In this document: positions 54,330 to 63,952 of the stretch, one piece after another | Layout of the letters: each line of letters opens with the position of its first letter | Numbering within the stretch: position 1 is the first letter of the stretch | Source of the DNA: Sepiola atlantica | Lineage: Eukaryota > Mollusca > Cephalopoda > Sepiida > Sepiolidae | Length of the DNA: 64,000 nucleotides | Reading direction: 5' to 3' | Assembly: GCA_963556195.1 (NCBI GenBank) | Contig: OY744551.1 | Span: forward strand, 7,900,754 to 7,964,753 | Position numbers and translations under genes: made by a program | Notes under the pieces: generated by a model | What the model was told of the DNA's origin: nothing | What the model saw: only the letters and a program-made list of their open reading frames with translations | Databases searched by the model: none

Positions 54330-54780
54330 GTCCCCCGATTTATAAAATCGGGGGACTTATGTTTTGAGGCATGTCCGTCCGTCCGGATTTTTCTCCGCAA
54401 CCATCCATTGAATTTCTCTGAAATTTTGCATGAAGTTGTAACTTTGGTCAGGTTAGAAAGTGACATTCTCTGATTTTTGAAAAAACATCTGGTTAGCCCC
54501 CCCAGGGCGTCAAAAGGTCCCGAAATGGCAAAAAATGACATTTTTTTGCCCCATAACTTTTCATCCATCCATTCAATTTCTCTGAAACTTGGCCTAAATG
54601 CAGAGGCAATTATTCTGGATATAAAATGAGCATCCTTGACCTCAGAAAAATTCTGGTTCGCACCCCCGGGGGGTCAAAGGGGGGGGGTTAAAAATGCCCC
54701 AAATTGCCCAAATTTATTGCATTTTACACTCGCCACATCGAGTCACATACAGAGAGGGACCACGCACGCGCGGCTTGTTA
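54330..54780 (+). mobile_element. Hairpin-led non-coding element
   Basis: Starts with a perfect hairpin: GTCCCCCGATTT (54330-54341), ATA loop, complementary 54345-54356. It contains two related internal segments, each with CATCCATTGAATTTCTCTGA- or CATTCAATTTCTCTGAAACT-like blocks, and ends near CACGCACGCGCGGCTTG. No transposase. Family not identified. Confidence 0.6.
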
Positions 54781-55264
54781 TGATTATAATTATCAAAGCT
54801 CCTTATTTACACTTTCGAAACAGACTGTCAACCTGTGATTAATGGAAGACAGAGGAGGTTTATTCAATTTGATCTTTGTTCCAAATCATTGACCAGTCGG
54901 GTGGGCTGGGGGAGACATAGAGAGACCGAAACTCACTGTTTAATCATATTTTGTCAGCGAATCTCTATTTTTCGTGTGCTTCCGAAAAACTGTTTCTCTA
55001 TCTCACTCTCTCTTTGAGCAATGTGACGTTATATACATTATTAATTCTCACAGTCTAGATAAACAAATTGTCGTCATTAAAGTTCACAAGTTGTATTTAT
55101 AACTTGGTAATTTATTAAGACTTTTATTTATTTATCAAATTTTAAAATAGATGCTAAATTAGATGGTCACGCTGAAAAAAGTCACTCTTTCTCTAACTTC
55201 CCACGGAGACAGTAAGTAATATTAGAGAGTGGTTTAATCAAGATACTAGGTGGGGTCGAGAGAG

Positions 55265-55279
<15 letters not shown>

Positions 55280-55300
<21 letters not shown>

Positions 55301-55445
55301 GGCTTTTCCACTGCCAACTTATCTATGTAATTCCTCTGATAAGATTTTAATCTTTGAAAAGCGTTGGCTTAAGGAAAGAATAATATAATTACCGAGTACA
55401 CCTTGCATTGGACAATCGAAGTTGAAATAAAGTTGTCATTCGTAC
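55280..55445 (+). mobile_element. Hammerhead-family repeat, core deleted
   Basis: Same family as 16.0 and 43.6 kb. The box reads CTGATAAGAT (55336-55345), missing three bases including the conserved GA. Helices I and III are kept. Preceded by (TA)n at 55267-55294. Confidence 0.65.
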
Positions 55446-55478
55446 ATGTTTATCCCTCTTCTCTCATCTATCTTTATA

Positions 55479-55862
55479 CAGAGTGGGCCAAAATAAGGGT
55501 CCTATCTTTAAATTTGAATAACTTGAATTTGAATAACTTCCACAAAATAAAAGTTAAACTCACCAAACTTTATGTGTGTGTAGACTGACCCTTCCGAGAT
55601 TTTTTGAAATAAACAAAACAAATTTTAGCCGAAAAACACCTCTTAAAACTTACAAAAACTAAAGTATTGTTTTTTACACTGTTTTGAGTTTTTTAAGCAA
55701 AAATAATGTTTTCTAAATGAGGGTACGTTCCTTAGGGCTAATACGGCTCATGCTTGCTTCGGAAGGGGTCCTTTACTTATTCTAAAAAAAAAAAAAAAAA
55801 AAATCAATAAATAAAAAAGTTATGAATTTTTAAAAATAAGACCCTTATTTTTGCCCACCCTA
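55479..55862. mobile_element. Miniature inverted-repeat transposon, Tc1/mariner-like ends
   Basis: Ends CAGAGTGGGCCAAAATAAGG (left) and, inverted, AGGGTGGGCAAAAATAAGGG (right), with TA next to each end. About 385 bp, non-coding. TA targets and a CAGGGTGG-type terminus fit the Tc1/mariner superfamily, by family knowledge. Confidence 0.65.
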
Positions 55863-56099
55863 TATATATAATAAATAAATAAATATATATATATATATAT
55901 ATATGAGAGATGGGTGACTGGTTCAGAAAAAGTAAATTCTACATTTTTAGACAATTTTAGAATCTGAATCAGTTAATGTATCGGACGGAATCGCTAGTAA
56001 TTTAGAACAGAATCGGTAATTGTATCGAAATCAGGAAAATTATTGGAATCGTCCCATCATTAGTTTCAACTTTGCTATACATGTAGAAAAACAAGTTGT

Positions 56100-56400
56100 C
56101 GTCATAATTATAAAAAAAAAAAAACCCATCAAAGTTCACAAAATGTGTTCATACCTTTGTAGCTACTTATTCAGCGTGATCCTTCTGGACTAAGGGCTTA
56201 CTGACTAGTCGGTCGGGTGGTGGAGATGCAGAGAAATCAACATCTCTATTTCTCATTTGCTTCCAAAGAACTAACTGCTTTTCTCTCACACTCTCGCTTT
56301 GAACCATGTGACGTTATATACGTTACTATTAATTCCCACAGTCTAGAAAAACCTATTATCATCATTATTACTAAACATTAAAGTACACTACTTGTTCTTG
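56100..56400 (+). repeat. Block repeated at 56.63-56.71 kb and 55.05 kb
   Basis: ATCAAAGTTCACAAAATGTG then ACCTTTGTAGCTACTTATTC occurs at about 56127-56170 and 56633-56680, and a related CACAGTCTAGA block at 55050 and 56337. No gene. Confidence 0.65.
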
Positions 56401-56428
56401 TAAGCGCCCCTTGCGTGATTCGTAATTT

Positions 56429-56527
56429 ATTAACGTTTCGTCTTTATTTCAAGACTTCCTCAGGATGATTGATTTGAAAATAAACCATCCTGAGGAAGTC
56501 TTGAAATAAAGAAGAGGAAACGTTGAT
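56429..56527. ncRNA. Opposed pair of hammerhead-like motifs in a hairpin
   Basis: Minus strand, 56429-56467: CTGAGGA (56457-56463), helix II GTCTT/AAGAC, GAAAC (56435-56439), helix III ACGT; helix I degraded. Plus strand, 56486-56527: helix I CATC/GATG and CTGAGGA kept, but helix II is disrupted by an insertion (AAGAAGAG). The two form the arms of a tight foldback. Confidence 0.6.
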
Positions 56528-57099
56528 GAATATATAAATAAGTTTGGTTTTTCCTTTTTCATTTTTGATCACGTTGGAATATTATTTCCATAATTTTCAT
56601 CGTGTGTGTGTAATATATATAAAAAAAAACCCCATCAAAGTTCACAAAATGTATCCATACCTTTGTAGCTACTTATTCTTGTAAGTGCCCCAGCGTGCTC
56701 CTTCTGGACTTCTGACTATTCTCACTGCCCCTTTTTCCACTTTAAAACACTTTCCTTTGTCATCTCTGCCCGGGAAGTTTCTTTAATGGCGAATATTTTA
56801 CATCTTAATCTCCTCTGACGCCTGCCTGCATCATCGAATGTACCTCTTATTGGACTTTTTACCCTTCCTGGATTTTCTATTTTCGCCGTACCTGAAGTTG
56901 TGGCTCCTTGGAGTTTAACTTTGAAACTTCTCTCATTACTTCTCGTGCCTCTAACGACCTACCTATCTACATCGTATCCTCTCCGCTGGACTCTTCGACA
57001 CCGGACTTTTTGGCAATCGGACATTTGCTTGCACCCTGGCACAGTTTTGCCCTACGTTTCCTTCCCTACAATTTTTATTTTATTTCATTTTTTCAAATT

Positions 57100-57291
57100 T
57101 TAAATCTTGGCCATTGCCAACTTATCTATCCCAGCGACTTCCTCTGATAAGATTTTGATCTTTGAAAAGCCTGGCTTAAGGAAAATTTAACTTGAATAAA
57201 TTGCCTTTTTGCGGATTATACCTTGCTTTGAACTCTTGAATTGAATTTTGATTTGGCTTTTGCTTTCTCTAATTCCTTTCCACTCTCCTTC

Positions 57292-57300
<9 letters not shown>
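57100..57300 (+). mobile_element. Hammerhead-family repeat, core deleted
   Basis: TTCCT, then CTGATAAGAT (57144-57153) with the same 3-base loss as 55.3 kb, AAGCC/GGCTT helix III and AAGGAAAATTTAACTTGAAT. The tail matches the right arm of the 43.5-kb foldback. (TA)n follows at 57297-57328. Confidence 0.7.
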
Positions 57301-57332
<32 letters not shown>

Positions 57333-57379
57333 ATGTTTACAGCTTGCTAGATGGCTGCCGAATTTGCCGTTTAGATGTT

Positions 57380-57550
57380 ACTCTCCCATTTCTACGGCAA
57401 TGCGTGGTGAGCATATCAGTACGCACTCCGACTACTAAGTCAAATATGACTTTCATATTAGGGGTTCAAACCGTGTGACCAGCAGGGATTGTCTTCTCTT
57501 ATACTGATGATTGCAGGTTTGGTATGAAACACATAAGTATATGGTTTAAT
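57380..57550 (+). mobile_element. tRNA-like head with degenerate hammerhead-like block
   Basis: GCGTGGTGAGCATATCAGTA and GGGGTTCAAACCG act as A- and B-box-like pieces. Then come CTGATGA (57504-57510) and GAAAC (57526-57530), with poorly paired helices. (TA)n follows at about 57556-57592. Confidence 0.4.
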
Positions 57551-57595
<45 letters not shown>

Positions 57596-57597
57596 CT

Positions 57598-57720
57598 ATA
57601 TTAAAAAACCGTGACCCGTTGTGTCAGTATTTGCTTTCGTGAGGGCATCCATTTTCAAATAAATATTTATTTCTTTTGTCCGCTTTTCCCTCTCTCTTAA
57701 TTATTCACACAATTTACCCC
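57598..57720 (+). repeat. CCCG-type dispersed repeat head
   Basis: CCGTGACCCGTTGTGTCAGT, as at 14.27 kb, after (TA)n. Confidence 0.6.
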
Positions 57721-58007
57721 CCCCCCCCCTCTCTTACTACATATCATACTCCCCTTCTTTACTTCATTCGTTGTTTTTGTGACGTCATTATGTGTGCACG
57801 GTGACAAGATGTGATAAAAATCCAGATTTTTAGTAGTGCATATATCTTTTTTTTCATTCATTTTACTTCAGTGTAAGTTCTCAGAAATCAGGGGATTAAC
57901 ACTCTATATGAAACACATAGATAACCGAGTGTAAATTAAAGTTATTCTTTTACCTCTCAAACGTTGAGTTAATAAAGAAGGGAAGAATATTAATTTTCCC
58001 CAATTTA

Positions 58008-58140
58008 ACTGGTGCTACCAGATCAGGCTGTCTGAAAGTTTCGGTTTCCTGATACAAAATTCACCAAACATCGTTGTTTTATTGTTTTTTTTTCTCTTTG
58101 CAAAACTCAATCATGTTCTGCAAAACCCAAAAACAACAAT
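58008..58140 (+). repeat. Dispersed repeat shared with 51.7 kb
   Basis: CTGGTGCTACCAGATCAGGC and CTCAATCATGTTCTGCAAAA; here the right end passes into the pyrimidine tract. Confidence 0.8.
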
Positions 58141-58855
58141 TTCCCTCCTTCCCTTCCCCCTTTCCCTTCCCCCTTTCTCTCTTTCCCTTCCCCCTTTCTC
58201 TCTTTCCCTTCCCCCTTTCTCTCTTTCCCTTCCCCCTTTCTCTCCTTCCCTTCCCCCTTTCTCTCCTTCCCTTCCCCCTTTCTCTCCTTCCCTTCCCCCT
58301 TTCTCTCCTTCCCTTCCCCCTTTCTCTCTTTCCCTTCCCCCTTTTCCCCCTTTCCCTCTTTCCCTTTTCCTCCTTCCCTTTCCCTCCTTCTCCCTTTCCC
58401 TCCTTCTCCCTTTATCTCTTTCCCTTTCCCTCTTTCCCTTTTCCTCCTTCCCCTTCCCCTCTTTCCCTTCTTCTCTTTCCCTTCCCCTTTTCCCTCTTTC
58501 CCTTCTCCTTTTCCCTTCTCCTTTTCCCTCTTTCCCTTCTCCTTTTCCCTCTTTCCCCTCCCTTCTTCCCCCTTTCCCTCTTTCCCTTCCCTTCCCTCTT
58601 TCCCTTCCCCCTTTCCCTTCCCCTTTTCCCTCTTTCCCTTCCCCTTTTCCCTCTTTCCCTTCCCCTTTTCCCTCTTTCCCTTCTCCTTTTCCCTCTTTCC
58701 CTTCCCTTCTTCCCCCTTTCCCTCTTTCTCTTCCCTTCCCTCCTTCCCTCTTTCCCTTCCACTTTTCCCTCTTTCCCTTCCCCTTTTCCCTCTTTTCCTT
58801 CCCCACTTTCCCCCTTTCCCTTCCCTTCCCTCTTTCCCTCCTTCCCCCTTTAATT
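58140..58855 (+). repeat. 700-bp polypyrimidine tract (CCCTTTCCCTT)n
   Basis: Only C and T on the plus strand over nearly the full length. Long open frames on both strands are artefacts of composition. Confidence 0.95.
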
Positions 58856-58908
58856 TAAATTGAGTTTCTCAATAAATTCACCAGTTTTAGTTTGCATAAC
58901 TCCTCACG

Positions 58909-58946
58909 TGCCTGAAGAAGACTCATGGAAGTCGAAAACGTTAGCA
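58909..58946 (+). ncRNA. Hammerhead-like motif
   Basis: CTGAAGA (58912-58918), helix II GACT/AGTC with CATGGA loop and one unpaired A, GAA (58934-58936), helix III AACGTT, predicted cleavage after A58943. Helix I is only TGC/GCA. Confidence 0.55.
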
Positions 58947-59163
58947 GTTTGGGCGAGTGCCTGTTCACACTCGAACAGAATATTAGATCATTAGTCCGTC
59001 AACATGGAAAGATGGATCAAAAAAGAAACAAACAGGAATTGTCCCTGTTGTTTAATCAACATGCATCAATGAAGAAATGCTGCCTAAGTATACAAATGTA
59101 TGTGAGTGTATATATATATATATATATATATATAACAAAGTGCGACCTTTTGAGTTGGCACTC

Positions 59164-59202
59164 TTGATGAAGCCTTAATAACAGTAGGGGCGAAATGTTG
59201 AG
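59164..59202 (+). ncRNA. Degenerate hammerhead-like motif
   Basis: TTGATGA (first C lost), helix II GCCT/GGGC, GAA (59192-59194), short helix I CTC/GAG. A conserved core C is changed. (TA)n runs lie on both sides (59110-59132, 59278-59322). Confidence 0.45.
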
Positions 59203-59276
59203 ATGTATTTTAGTTTTTGATCTTCCCTTTTCCATTTTATCTCATCCTGTCGGATTTATTTCATCGTTTTAATTTG

Positions 59277-59324
<48 letters not shown>

Positions 59325-59325
<1 letters not shown>

Positions 59326-60053
59326 GAATGACTGACACATGCACTTGAGTATCTCAGATATATTTCTGCATGTATATAAATAAATAAACTCCTTTGCTCG
59401 GAATGTATTGATAACCTTTCTCCGTCCTCATGAGTCAACAGAACCCGAGGGTGAACAGTTAAACACTGGATGAGTCACGTTTTTGGTTGGTAAGCGAGTT
59501 TGGTGTATCGGGGAGGGGAGGGGGTGTGGCGGGAACAATTTAGAAAGACGTTATTGTTGTACTGTCTCGATCTATGCGATTTTGCACCAGCAGGACGCCC
59601 AATCCCCCCACCCACCCCCTACCTGCCAACCCTTAATCCTCATCGCGGCCGCGCAACAAGTGTCCCAGGCAGATATGTGCAGTATTAGTATTTATTTGTT
59701 TATTCAAATGGTAGGCTTTCTGTGATGAACGATCGGGTGGTGGGATGTATGTGCTGGGTTGAGCTGAGCCTGAGTTTCGACTCTCTTTTGTAGGGTTTTA
59801 AATTCCCATTGATAAAAAAAAGGAGGAAACCCCGAATTTGCCGGCGGGCTGGGCATTGTTCTTTCTCAATGCGTTTTCTTTTCGAGAGCACAATGCAATC
59901 GTTTGATCTTCTTTTACTGAACGACATACCCCTTCCCTAACCCTAAACCCCTTCCCCATCCATCCAACGCTGCCACCATGACATACACTATTATCTCTTC
60001 TTTTCAGACACGTAAAGCATCCCTCCGTACCAACTTCTCCCTCTCTCTTTCTG

Positions 60054-60055
<2 letters not shown>
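59325..60055. other. No gene seen
   Basis: Unique-looking DNA, GC-richer at 59.5-59.66 kb, with TTCCCTAACCCTAAACCCC at about 59932. No recognisable coding region or repeat. Confidence 0.5.
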
Positions 60056-60091
<36 letters not shown>

Positions 60092-60135
60092 TGGGAAATG
60101 AAAAAGGAAAAACCAAGATATATTTTTTTATATAT

Positions 60136-60176
60136 TCATCAACGTTTCGTCTTTATTGTAAGACTTCCTCAGGATT
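60136..60176 (-). ncRNA. Hammerhead ribozyme-like motif (left arm)
   Basis: The minus strand has CTGAGGA (60166-60172), helix II GTCTT/AAGAC, GAAAC (60044-type box at 60144-60148), helix III ACGT. Helix I is ATC/GAT, plus pairs beyond one mismatch. Confidence 0.6.
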
Positions 60177-60375
60177 ATAATTTTAAGAAAAATGTCATGC
60201 AAGTACATCGAAATATTGGGTTGATGAGAAAAAGTACTAGCCGTGGCTACTAAGAGCGCTGGACCAAGGTTCGGGCGGAGAGAAGTCAGTCAGTGGAGGC
60301 TACTACTTTTTCTCATCAACCCATCATGTCAACCCAATATTTCGATGTACTTGCATGATTTTTTTCTTAAAATTA

Positions 60376-60417
60376 TCATCCTGAGGAAGTCTTATAATAA
60401 AGACGAAACGTTGATGA
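60376..60417 (+). ncRNA. Hammerhead ribozyme-like motif (right arm)
   Basis: Helix I is TCATC/GATGA (5 bp). CTGAGGA is at 60381-60387. Helix II is GTCTT/AAGAC with one unpaired A, and GAA is at 60405-60407. Helix III is ACGT, and predicted cleavage is after T60412. Core complete. Confidence 0.68.
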
Positions 60418-60479
60418 ATATATAAAAAATATCTTTGTTGTTCCTTTTTCATTACGTCGGATTACTCTCATCCTTCCTT

Positions 60480-60483
<4 letters not shown>

Positions 60484-60537
<54 letters not shown>
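60484..60537. repeat. (TA)n microsatellite
   Basis: Separates the foldback from the tRNA-headed element. Confidence 0.9.
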
Positions 60538-60539
<2 letters not shown>

Positions 60540-60563
60540 CTTTTATCCGTACATAAAAGTAAT

Positions 60564-60690
60564 CCATGGACCCGTTTTCTGGCTCACAGCTGTCATCAGC
60601 ATGGCTAACTTAGATAAGGATCGAACCTTCAATATCGATGTCTATAGTCCAGCGTTTTACCTTCGGACCAAGATGCCCTGTCTAGAAATA
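60564..60690 (-). mobile_element. tRNA-headed SINE-like element with hammerhead
   Basis: On the minus strand: TTGGTCCGAAGGTAAAACGC (A-box-like, about 60660-60680), then B box GGTTCGATCC (60618-60627). Then comes the hammerhead block 60604-60564: helix I CCATG/CATGG, CTGATGA, helix II AGCT/AGCC with one mismatch, GAA, imperfect helix III, GTC. The 13.27-kb copy shares everything after the B box. Confidence 0.68.
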
Positions 60691-60844
60691 TGTACGATTT
60701 TTATCACCTAAATATTTAATACATTTTTATGCAATTATTTTTATTAGTGATTGCAGCGTTCGTTGTTTTTTTGCTTACTACTATTTCGATTGTCTCACTT
60801 CCTAAGTGATTAAGATGCATAAAATTGCATTATTATATCAAACA

Positions 60845-61945
60845 GTTAATGCAGTACATGGAGTCATAACAATCTTGCAATGGTTAATTGCTGCAATCTT
60901 GCCATTGAGATGCACACGTATGTTTGTAGATAATGTTACAACGATTTTTATAAAAAAAAAAAAATTAAAAAAAAAAAAAAAGATAAAAATGAGCAAGGGC
61001 AATAATTTTTAGTGTAGAGTTGTCTCCCTTACAGCTAACTCATATTTTATATAGACAGGATAGAAGTGTTTTCAGTTAGTAAATTGCAAAAGTTTGCTTT
61101 GGCTATTAAATGTTGGTGTTTGGAGCTTTGAAAGGTGGAGGGGGTGGGGTGAATCCTTCACAGTCTGTAACTATTAAATTATTTGGTGCTGATGATTGAC
61201 CAGTGCGAACACAGTGTTAATATAAAACAGCAGATGAAACAATGAATGCAATACATGGAGTCATAACGATCTTGCCATGGTTAGTTGCTGCAATCTTGCT
61301 ATTGATATGCATGTGCATGTTTGCAGATAATGTTACAATCTTGATGTACTTTCACAAATGTGACAATTTAATGCAAACATTAAGAATAGCTGTTGTTGGG
61401 GAGAGGAGGGGAAAAAACGTCTTTACTAACCCGAACACCTACCATGCACCTACACGATACAGTAGAGACAAGCTAGCAACATCTCTTCTGTGGGAAAGTG
61501 AACGGAGTCGATTTTGTACTCTATCAAGACAGGTAAGAGTGCTCCGAGCGGCACCTCCCCAGATGTGGCAACACTTAAGGTTTTAAGACTATTGAAGTAC
61601 CAATAACAAAAATTGGATACAACAACAGAACTCCATCTTAGGACGTATCTGGCTCTCATACAGGTAGAAGATTGCGTCAGGTTTTTAAAATGTCCAAATG
61701 CTATGAAATGTGATATTTTTTTAGATACTGAACGTTTCATTTTATACTAGCTGACCCGTATCCTGGCGCTGCCCTGGAAAGTCTAAAAATTCCAGAAATT
61801 ATTTGACAAATCTATAACTATTGAATTATTTGGTGCTTATGAGACCCCACAATGTTAATGTAAAACAGCAGCTGAAACAATGAATGCAATACGTGTAGTA
61901 ATAACACTCTTAGTTGTTGCAATCTTGCCATTGAGGGGCACACGC
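60845..61945 (+). repeat. Three direct copies of a 100-bp block
   Basis: AATGCAGTACATGGAGTCAT and TGCTGCAATCTTGCCATTGA recur at about 60848-60945, 61241-61340 and 61880-61950. Probably internal sequence of the CCCG-type elements (61747 carries a head). Confidence 0.75.
61430..61590 (-). pseudogene. LINE C-terminal fragment
   Basis: The minus-strand translation reads HIWGGAARSTLTCLDRVQNR then LRSLSHRRDVASLSLLYR, directly comparable with the 50.5-kb LINE. Truncated on both sides. Confidence 0.75.
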
Positions 61946-61985
61946 TGGACGGGGAGAAACGCCTTTACTTTATATAGAAGATATG
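61747..61985 (+). repeat. CCCG-type element, short copy
   Basis: Starts ACTAGCTGACCCGTATCCTG then GCGCTGCCCTGG and ends GAAACGCCTTTACTTTATAT then AGAAGATATG. About 240 bp. Confidence 0.6.
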
Positions 61986-62137
61986 TGTCCGTATATATAT
62001 ATAGAGAGAGAGAGTGTGTATGTATACATACGTTATTTATATAATTAGATCTATTGATTTATTTAAGTAAGTATGCTTGAAAGATCGAATTTAGCCTAAC
62101 TAAACAAATTAGAGATATACGAACAAGCTTCCTTGTT

Positions 62138-62147
<10 letters not shown>

Positions 62148-62205
<58 letters not shown>
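62148..62205. repeat. (TA)n microsatellite
   Basis: Long perfect TA run. 62210-62830 holds A-rich and T-rich DNA with no recognised feature. Confidence 0.9.
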
Positions 62206-62207
<2 letters not shown>

Positions 62208-62829
62208 ATGTATGTATGTATAAAGAAAAACTAAATGTTCACTTCAGACGCGTTTTCAAGTGAACTCTCTCCGAAACAGCAAATCGGTCTTATTAAAACG
62301 CCTCAATTTTCAATTCTAATTTTCAATATGAATAAAAAAAAAATTTAAAAAAATTAAAAAAAACTTGAAAGGAAATAAACTATTAAAGATGGAGAAAGGA
62401 GGAAAATTGAACTACGTCTGCTGAGATGGATCGGCCCTTCTCCTTAAAAAGGGGAGGGAAGGAGCGTATGGGGATTTTTCTGGCAATAGTTCAAACACAA
62501 CTTGTTCGTTTTTTTTCTTCTTCTTCTTTCTCCTCTTGAAGATTCATGAAGTTCTGTTGCAGAGTGTTATCAGATGATTGTGGGGTGTTGGGTGTGGGGT
62601 TAGCCTCGTTGCTTTTCAGAAGACAAGAAGAATTGTGACGTGCGAATGAGGAGGAATCGTCGGTGTATCTACGTTTGTTCGTATTGTGAAAATCTTTGAT
62701 ATTTTTTTAGTCGTGAGAAAGGGAGGAGGATTTTGGATTGCTTTTGAAGGCTTTGTCATTTCAATTAGAATTTTACTTATTTTGTCCACAGTATACGCAT
62801 GCCTATGTATGCATTTATCTATGTATCTA

Positions 62830-63110
62830 TAAGTTGTATTTATACAAACGTATCATGGCTACACATTCAGAACATGTTTGAACTGAAGATTTAATAAACT
62901 AGACATCCTCAGGCCGATAAATCCGATAAAGATAAGCGTGAGATTGTCTAGCTTATTAAAGCTTCGACTGAAACAGGTTCTGAATATGTAGCCATATGTT
63001 TGTATAAATAAAACTTGTATCATATGTAAAGAGCTCTATTTACTATTGAGCACTATTATATAAATACAGCAAAGATTCTCCGGATCTTTACCCTGTTGAT
63101 ACAAACCATT
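62830..63110. mobile_element. Foldback element with degenerate hammerhead-like arms
   Basis: Arms mirrored around about 62915: ATGGCTACACATTCAGAACA against GTTCTGAATATGTAGCCAT. The left arm (minus) has CTGAGGA (62906-62912) but a damaged GAA box. The right arm has GACTGAAAC but a damaged first box. The right flank (GAGCTCTATTTACTATTGAG to CCCTGTTGAT) equals the outer block of the 12.5- and 43.8-kb elements. Confidence 0.7.
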
Positions 63111-63239
63111 ACTAGAACATCCCACTTATCTTCCCTTCTCTCCTCATCTTTTCACCCGCCATTCCTTTTCTCTCTTCGTCCTCTTTATTCCATTACTTCT
63201 TCTCAACATCCATTTTTCTCTCTTATTCAATGAGAATGT

Positions 63240-63740
63240 TGGCTGAAACTTTAATCGCACTAGCTCTCTCTGTCTGTTGCTCTCTCTCTCTCTCTGTCTG
63301 TTTGTCGCTCTCTCTCTCTCTCTCTCTCTGTCTGTCGCTCTGTATGTCGCTCTGTCTATATGTCGCTCTCTTTCTCTCGCTCTGTATGTCGCTCTGTCTG
63401 TATGTCGCTCTGTCTGTCTGTCGCTCTGTCTCTCTCTCTCTGTCTCTCTCTCTCTGTCTCTCTCTCTCTCTGTCTCTCTCTCTCTGTCTCTCTCTCTCTG
63501 TCTCTCTCTCTCTGTCTCTGTCTCTCTCTCTCTGTCTCTCTCTCTGTCTCTCTCTCTGCCTCTCTCTCTGTCTCTCTCTCTGTCTCTCTCTCTGTCTCTC
63601 TCTCTGTCTCTCTCTCTGTCTCTCTCTCTGCCTCTCTCTCTGTCTCTCTCTCTGTCTCTCTCTCTGTCTCTCTCTCTCTGTCTCTCTCTCTGTCTCTCTC
63701 TCTGTCTCTCTCTCTGTCTCTCTCTCTGTCTCTCTCTCTG

Positions 63741-63771
<31 letters not shown>

Positions 63772-63866
63772 CCGTCTCTCTGTCTCTCTCCGTCTCTCTG
63801 TCTCTCTCCGTCTCTCTGTCTCTCTCCGTCTCTCTGTCTCTCTCCGTCTCTCTGTCTCTCTGTCTG

Positions 63867-63901
<35 letters not shown>

Positions 63902-63952
63902 GTCTCTCTCTCTCTGTCTGTCTGTCTGTCTGTCTCTATCTATCTGTCTGTC
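63240..63952 (+). repeat. (CTCTGT)n-type microsatellite array
   Basis: About 700 bp of CTCTCTGTCT-type units, with a CCGTCTCTCTGTCTCT sub-block near 63770-63850. Gives spurious long Ser/Leu or Arg/Glu frames. Confidence 0.95.

Larger units (their letters stand above)
60092..60453. mobile_element. Foldback element with a hammerhead motif in each arm
   Basis: Arms of about 150 bp (60092-60240 and 60300-60453) mirror each other from GGAAATGAAAAAGGAA through the hammerhead block to CATGCAAGTACATCGAAATA and GGGTTGATGAGAAAAAGTA. The loop is about 55 bp. (TA)n at both ends (60056-60090 and 60484-60537). Confidence 0.88.

Noticed and set aside
58074..58858. Frames of about 230-260 codons on both strands
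   Set aside because: Entirely polypyrimidine/polypurine sequence; several overlapping frames are open at once; no protein-like complexity.
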